NCBI GenBank assembly: GCA_002748015.1
Contig: PDRH01000058.1
Location: 1-7,587 of the forward strand
Length of the DNA stretch: 7,587 bases
DNA from: Bacteroidota bacterium
GTDB lineage: Bacteria; Bacteroidota; Bacteroidia; Bacteroidales; CAJPTX01
Direction: 5' to 3'
The translations under genes and the position numbers were made by a program. Below are positions 6,011 through 7,587 of the stretch, piece after piece. Within the stretch, counting starts at the first letter, position 1, and each line of letters starts with the position of its first letter. The notes beneath the pieces are model-generated. The model did no database searches. It saw only the letters and a program-made list of their open reading frames with translations, and was not told where the DNA came from.

Positions 6011-6721
6011 CTACTTCTTGACCTCAACGCCCATTTTGAAGGTAGCCTCAGACGTGGGCTTGCCCGCCGCATCGAAATGCTTCCATACGCCGTCCTTCTT
6101 CCCCCGGACGTACTGCCCCTTGACGGCGATGCCCCCCTTCTCGTTGAACTCCACGTAGTCCCCCTCTAGCTGGCCGCCCTTATAGTGCTTTACATGGCGC
6201 TTCTCCCCCTTCTCCCAGGCGATTTCCTCCTTGATGAGCGAGCCATCCGCCCCCTTGCTCTCCTTCCACCACAGGCCGTGGTTCTCCCCATTCTCATAGC
6301 TCTCCTGCCCCACCTTCTTGCCCTTCGCATCGAAGGTCTCCCACGCCCCGTGCTTCTTACCACCGGCATAGCTACGCGTCTGGGACACCTTCCCGTTCGG
6401 GTGGTAGAACTTGAACTTCCCCTCCGGCTTGCCCCCCTTGTAGAACATCTCCACCAGCAGCTTCCCCTTGCTATCGTAACGCTTATAGGCCCCATCCTTC
6501 ACCCCATCCTTCAGATACAGCTCCTGGTAGTTCCCCTTTGCATCCAGCACCTTGTAGTGACCATCCATGCGCGACTGGTCTGCACGCTTCAGGTACACCA
6601 CCTGCTGCCCTTCGGTCTTCACCTCCACCTCCGCCTCCTTAATGGGGGTCTGCGCGCTCGCCGCGGGCATGAAGAGCATGGACAGCGGAAGGATTAGGGA
6701 TGCTAGTATTCGCTTTTTCAT
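6011..6721 (-). CDS. Secreted YwqK-like MORN_2 repeat protein, short form
   Basis: From the ATG at 6721 this is a 236-residue protein with a clean signal peptide (K2-K3-R4, hydrophobic 6-19, likely cleavage after A21-S-A23). MORN_2-type repeats follow at about 71-94, 96-117, 119-141, 143-152, 181-202 and 207-229, with the usual G-x-W-x-x-F/Y-D-x-x-G-K core. The frame stays open to an ATG at 6811, but that start is rejected: it would put 30 extra residues before the signal peptide and lies upstream of the -7 box at 6766-6773. Residues 52-152 align without gaps to residues 53-153 of the long paralogue, while the tail matches its C-terminal repeats. Such proteins are annotated as YwqK antitoxins; export and the lack of a partner toxin make that label doubtful. 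It has its own promoter and terminator. Confidence 0.87.
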   Translation of the reverse strand: MKKRILASLILPLSMLFMPAASAQTPIKEAEVEVKTEGQQVVYLKRADQSRMDGHYKVLDAKGNYQELYLKDGVKDGAYKRYDSKGKLLVEMFYKGGKPEGKFKFYHPNGKVSQTRSYAGGKKHGAWETFDAKGKKVGQESYENGENHGLWWKESKGADGSLIKEEIAWEKGEKRHVKHYKGGQLEGDYVEFNEKGGIAVKGQYVRGKKDGVWKHFDAAGKPTSEATFKMGVEVKK

Positions 6722-6765
6722 CGTGATTTCTGTTGTGCGGGGGGACGCATTGACTAATACGCTAG

Positions 6766-6773
6766 CAAAGATA
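6766..6773 (-). promoter_or_regulatory. -7 box of the short YwqK gene
   Basis: TATCTTTG on the minus strand is a perfect TAnnTTTG box, 44 bases upstream of the ATG at 6721. No -33 TTG is seen at the expected spacing. Its position supports the start at 6721, since a start at 6811 would lie outside the transcript. Confidence 0.6.
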
Positions 6774-7045
6774 ATCCTTTTCCAGAAACTATCAGTATAG
6801 AACATTAACATCAGAGGGGTGCACTAGATGCAGGGACACGCCCATACACGAACCTATGCAACGAAATGCCCGCTACAAAACCCATCGCCCCCCAGCTCAA
6901 ATGCCCCAGGCTAGAGCCCTTCCAAACAAAACGCTCCCTAGACCCATTCAGATTACAAATAGCCTTTTAGCGGTTGGCTATCAAAGCTATACAATAAGCC
7001 TATAACCGTTATATTTTCAAACAGCCCATTGCTCCCCGAAAAGTT
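6774..7045. other. Intergenic region without a convincing gene
   Basis: Together with the flanking promoters this forms a 405-base gap between the divergent short YwqK and ferredoxin genes. The only plus-strand frame I followed here, a 28-codon run from an ATG near 6829, is Pro/Ser-rich, lacks a ribosome binding site and is not protein-like. An imperfect inverted repeat lies at 6968-7011, and a minus-strand TAnnTTTG match (TAGCTTTG) lies inside its loop at 6982-6989. I see no tRNA or other structured RNA. Confidence 0.6.
6968..7011. repeat. Imperfect inverted repeat upstream of the ferredoxin promoter
   Basis: TAGCGGTTGGCT (6968-6979) can pair with AGCC (6997-7000) and AACCGTTA (7004-7011), with a 3-base bulge, a 17-base loop and one wobble pair. 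It lies about 35 bases upstream of the ferredoxin -33 element. It could be an operator or chance structure; the following tattttc is T-rich, but no plus-strand gene ends here. Confidence 0.35.
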
Positions 7046-7075
7046 TTGCCACCTGCACCACCCCACCTACCTTTG
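7046..7075 (+). promoter_or_regulatory. Promoter of the ferredoxin gene
   Basis: TTG at 7046-7048 (within TTTTG) is followed after 19 bases by TACCTTTG at 7068-7075, a full match to the Bacteroidota primary sigma factor promoter pattern. The expected start is near 7082, giving a leader of about 45 bases. Confidence 0.82.
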
Positions 7076-7113
7076 CAGTGCCTAAGAGATAAAACGTAGT
7101 TGTAACCCTAAAC

Positions 7114-7118
7114 GGAGG
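7114..7118 (+). promoter_or_regulatory. Strong ribosome binding site of the ferredoxin gene
   Basis: GGAGG lies 8 bases before the ATG at 7127, followed by an A/T-rich spacer. It is the only well-spaced, strong Shine-Dalgarno at an annotated gene start in the window and fits a highly expressed gene. Confidence 0.85.
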
Positions 7119-7126
7119 AAATTAAA

Positions 7127-7297
7127 ATGGCATACGTAATCAGCGAAGAGTGTGTAGCATGTGGTAGCTGCCAACCCGAGTGCCCGGTAGAGGCTATCAG
7201 CGCCGGCGATATCTACAAGATTGACGCTAGCCTCTGCACCGACTGCGGCTCCTGCGCAGCAGTTTGCCCCACGAGCTGCATCAGCGAGGGCAAGTAG
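7127..7297 (+). CDS. 2[4Fe-4S] bacterial-type ferredoxin
   Basis: This 56-residue protein contains two classic cluster motifs: C9-x2-C12-x2-C15-x3-C19-P and C37-x2-C40-x2-C43-x3-C47-P. That is the clostridial-type ferredoxin fold, with each 4Fe-4S cluster taking three cysteines from one motif and the last from the other. It is a soluble low-potential electron carrier, in anaerobic Bacteroidales expected to serve enzymes such as pyruvate:ferredoxin oxidoreductase. Length is normal for the family. A ninth cysteine, C51, lies four residues after the second motif and is not expected to bind a cluster. The start is fixed by the strong GGAGG and the promoter. The gene stands alone between its own promoter and terminator, so it is monocistronic. 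Confidence 0.97.
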   Translation: MAYVISEECVACGSCQPECPVEAISAGDIYKIDASLCTDCGSCAAVCPTSCISEGK

Positions 7298-7320
7298 CCC
7301 CGCCGGTCCAACAGCATAGA

Positions 7321-7361
7321 ACGGGGTGTTCTACCAGAGGGTAGGACACCCCGTTTTTTTT
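7321..7361 (+). terminator. Intrinsic terminator of the ferredoxin gene
   Basis: A 15-bp stem (ACGGGGTGTTCTACC at 7321-7335 pairing with 7340-7354, one G-T wobble) with an AGAG loop is followed by eight T (7354-7361). It lies 23 bases after the stop codon and is a textbook rho-independent terminator. Confidence 0.96.
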
Positions 7362-7587
7362 GCCCCCCTTCCGTTTAAACCTATCGCTATTCTCGGCAGG
7401 TTGCACACCGCTATACCCACGAGCTACCCCACCACCCAATACGCCAACCGCACGCATTTATAATTGGGCCGACAGCCCCTGGCGCAGCCGCTGCTTCGCT
7501 ACGAACAGCAACACCAGCCCCCATTCTCCCCACCAAATAGCAGGAATAGGCGAAACTAGCCGAATAGCTCCTGTAAACCATTGCTAT

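Noticed and set aside
6722..6811. Upstream ATG extending the short YwqK protein by 30 residues
   Set aside because: It would bury the signal peptide inside the protein and begins upstream of the -7 box at 6766-6773; the ATG at 6721 gives a standard signal peptide.
6829..6915. Short plus-strand frame of 28 codons
   Set aside because: No ribosome binding site or promoter, and a Pro/Ser-rich translation with no recognisable feature.
7458..7583. Minus-strand open frame of 41 codons resembling the end of a membrane protein (Trp/Leu-rich, then basic)
   Set aside because: An in-frame TAG lies immediately upstream at 7584-7586 and no ATG follows, so it could only be a remnant. The G/T-rich composition could give such a stretch by chance. 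A protein search of the translated frame would settle it.

Overview
The window looks like Bacteroidota, most likely Bacteroidales and possibly a Porphyromonas-type genome. The evidence is a set of TAnnTTTG -7 promoter boxes (two with a TTG 19 bp upstream) just ahead of genes, mostly weak Shine-Dalgarno sites, a moderately high G+C that I judge by eye to be in the fifties, and protein families common in that group (PD-(D/E)XK 'Rpn' transposase-like nuclease, YwqK/MORN_2 proteins, a short 2[4Fe-4S] ferredoxin). Genus is inference only; no rRNA or tRNA is present.

Layout from left to right. (1) Minus strand 37-810: a membrane-anchored DUF1266 protein with its own -7 box at 860-867. (2) Plus strand 1010-1897: an Rpn-family nuclease, divergent from gene 1, with a -7 box at 979-986. 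Its C-terminus carries a run of four-residue repeats and internal in-frame start codons, the architecture known for Rpn toxins with an intragenic antitoxin. (3) Minus strand 5793 down to 2088: a probable four-gene operon made of a secreted 397-residue MORN_2/YwqK protein, LemA, a DUF3137 protein and a second DUF1266 protein. Gaps are 12, 10 and 78 bases. It is bounded by a promoter at 5844-5873 and a strong intrinsic terminator at 2035-2063. (4) Minus strand 6721-6011: a shorter secreted YwqK paralogue with its own promoter and terminator. (5) Plus strand 7127-7297: a 56-residue bacterial-type ferredoxin with a complete promoter, a strong ribosome binding site and an intrinsic terminator.

The DUF1266, LemA, DUF3137 and YwqK proteins all carry a membrane segment or signal peptide, so the minus-strand genes look like a cell-envelope module of unknown function. 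LemA next to DUF3137 is a known pairing; adding DUF1266 and a secreted MORN_2 protein in one transcription unit is the least explained part. The Rpn nuclease lies between the two DUF1266 paralogues and is the clearest candidate for a mobile or defence element. The ferredoxin is an ordinary housekeeping electron carrier unconnected with the rest.

No CRISPR array, insertion sequence ends, tRNA or rRNA were seen. The only gene-free stretch over 300 bases is 6722-7126, which holds promoters and an inverted repeat but no convincing gene.
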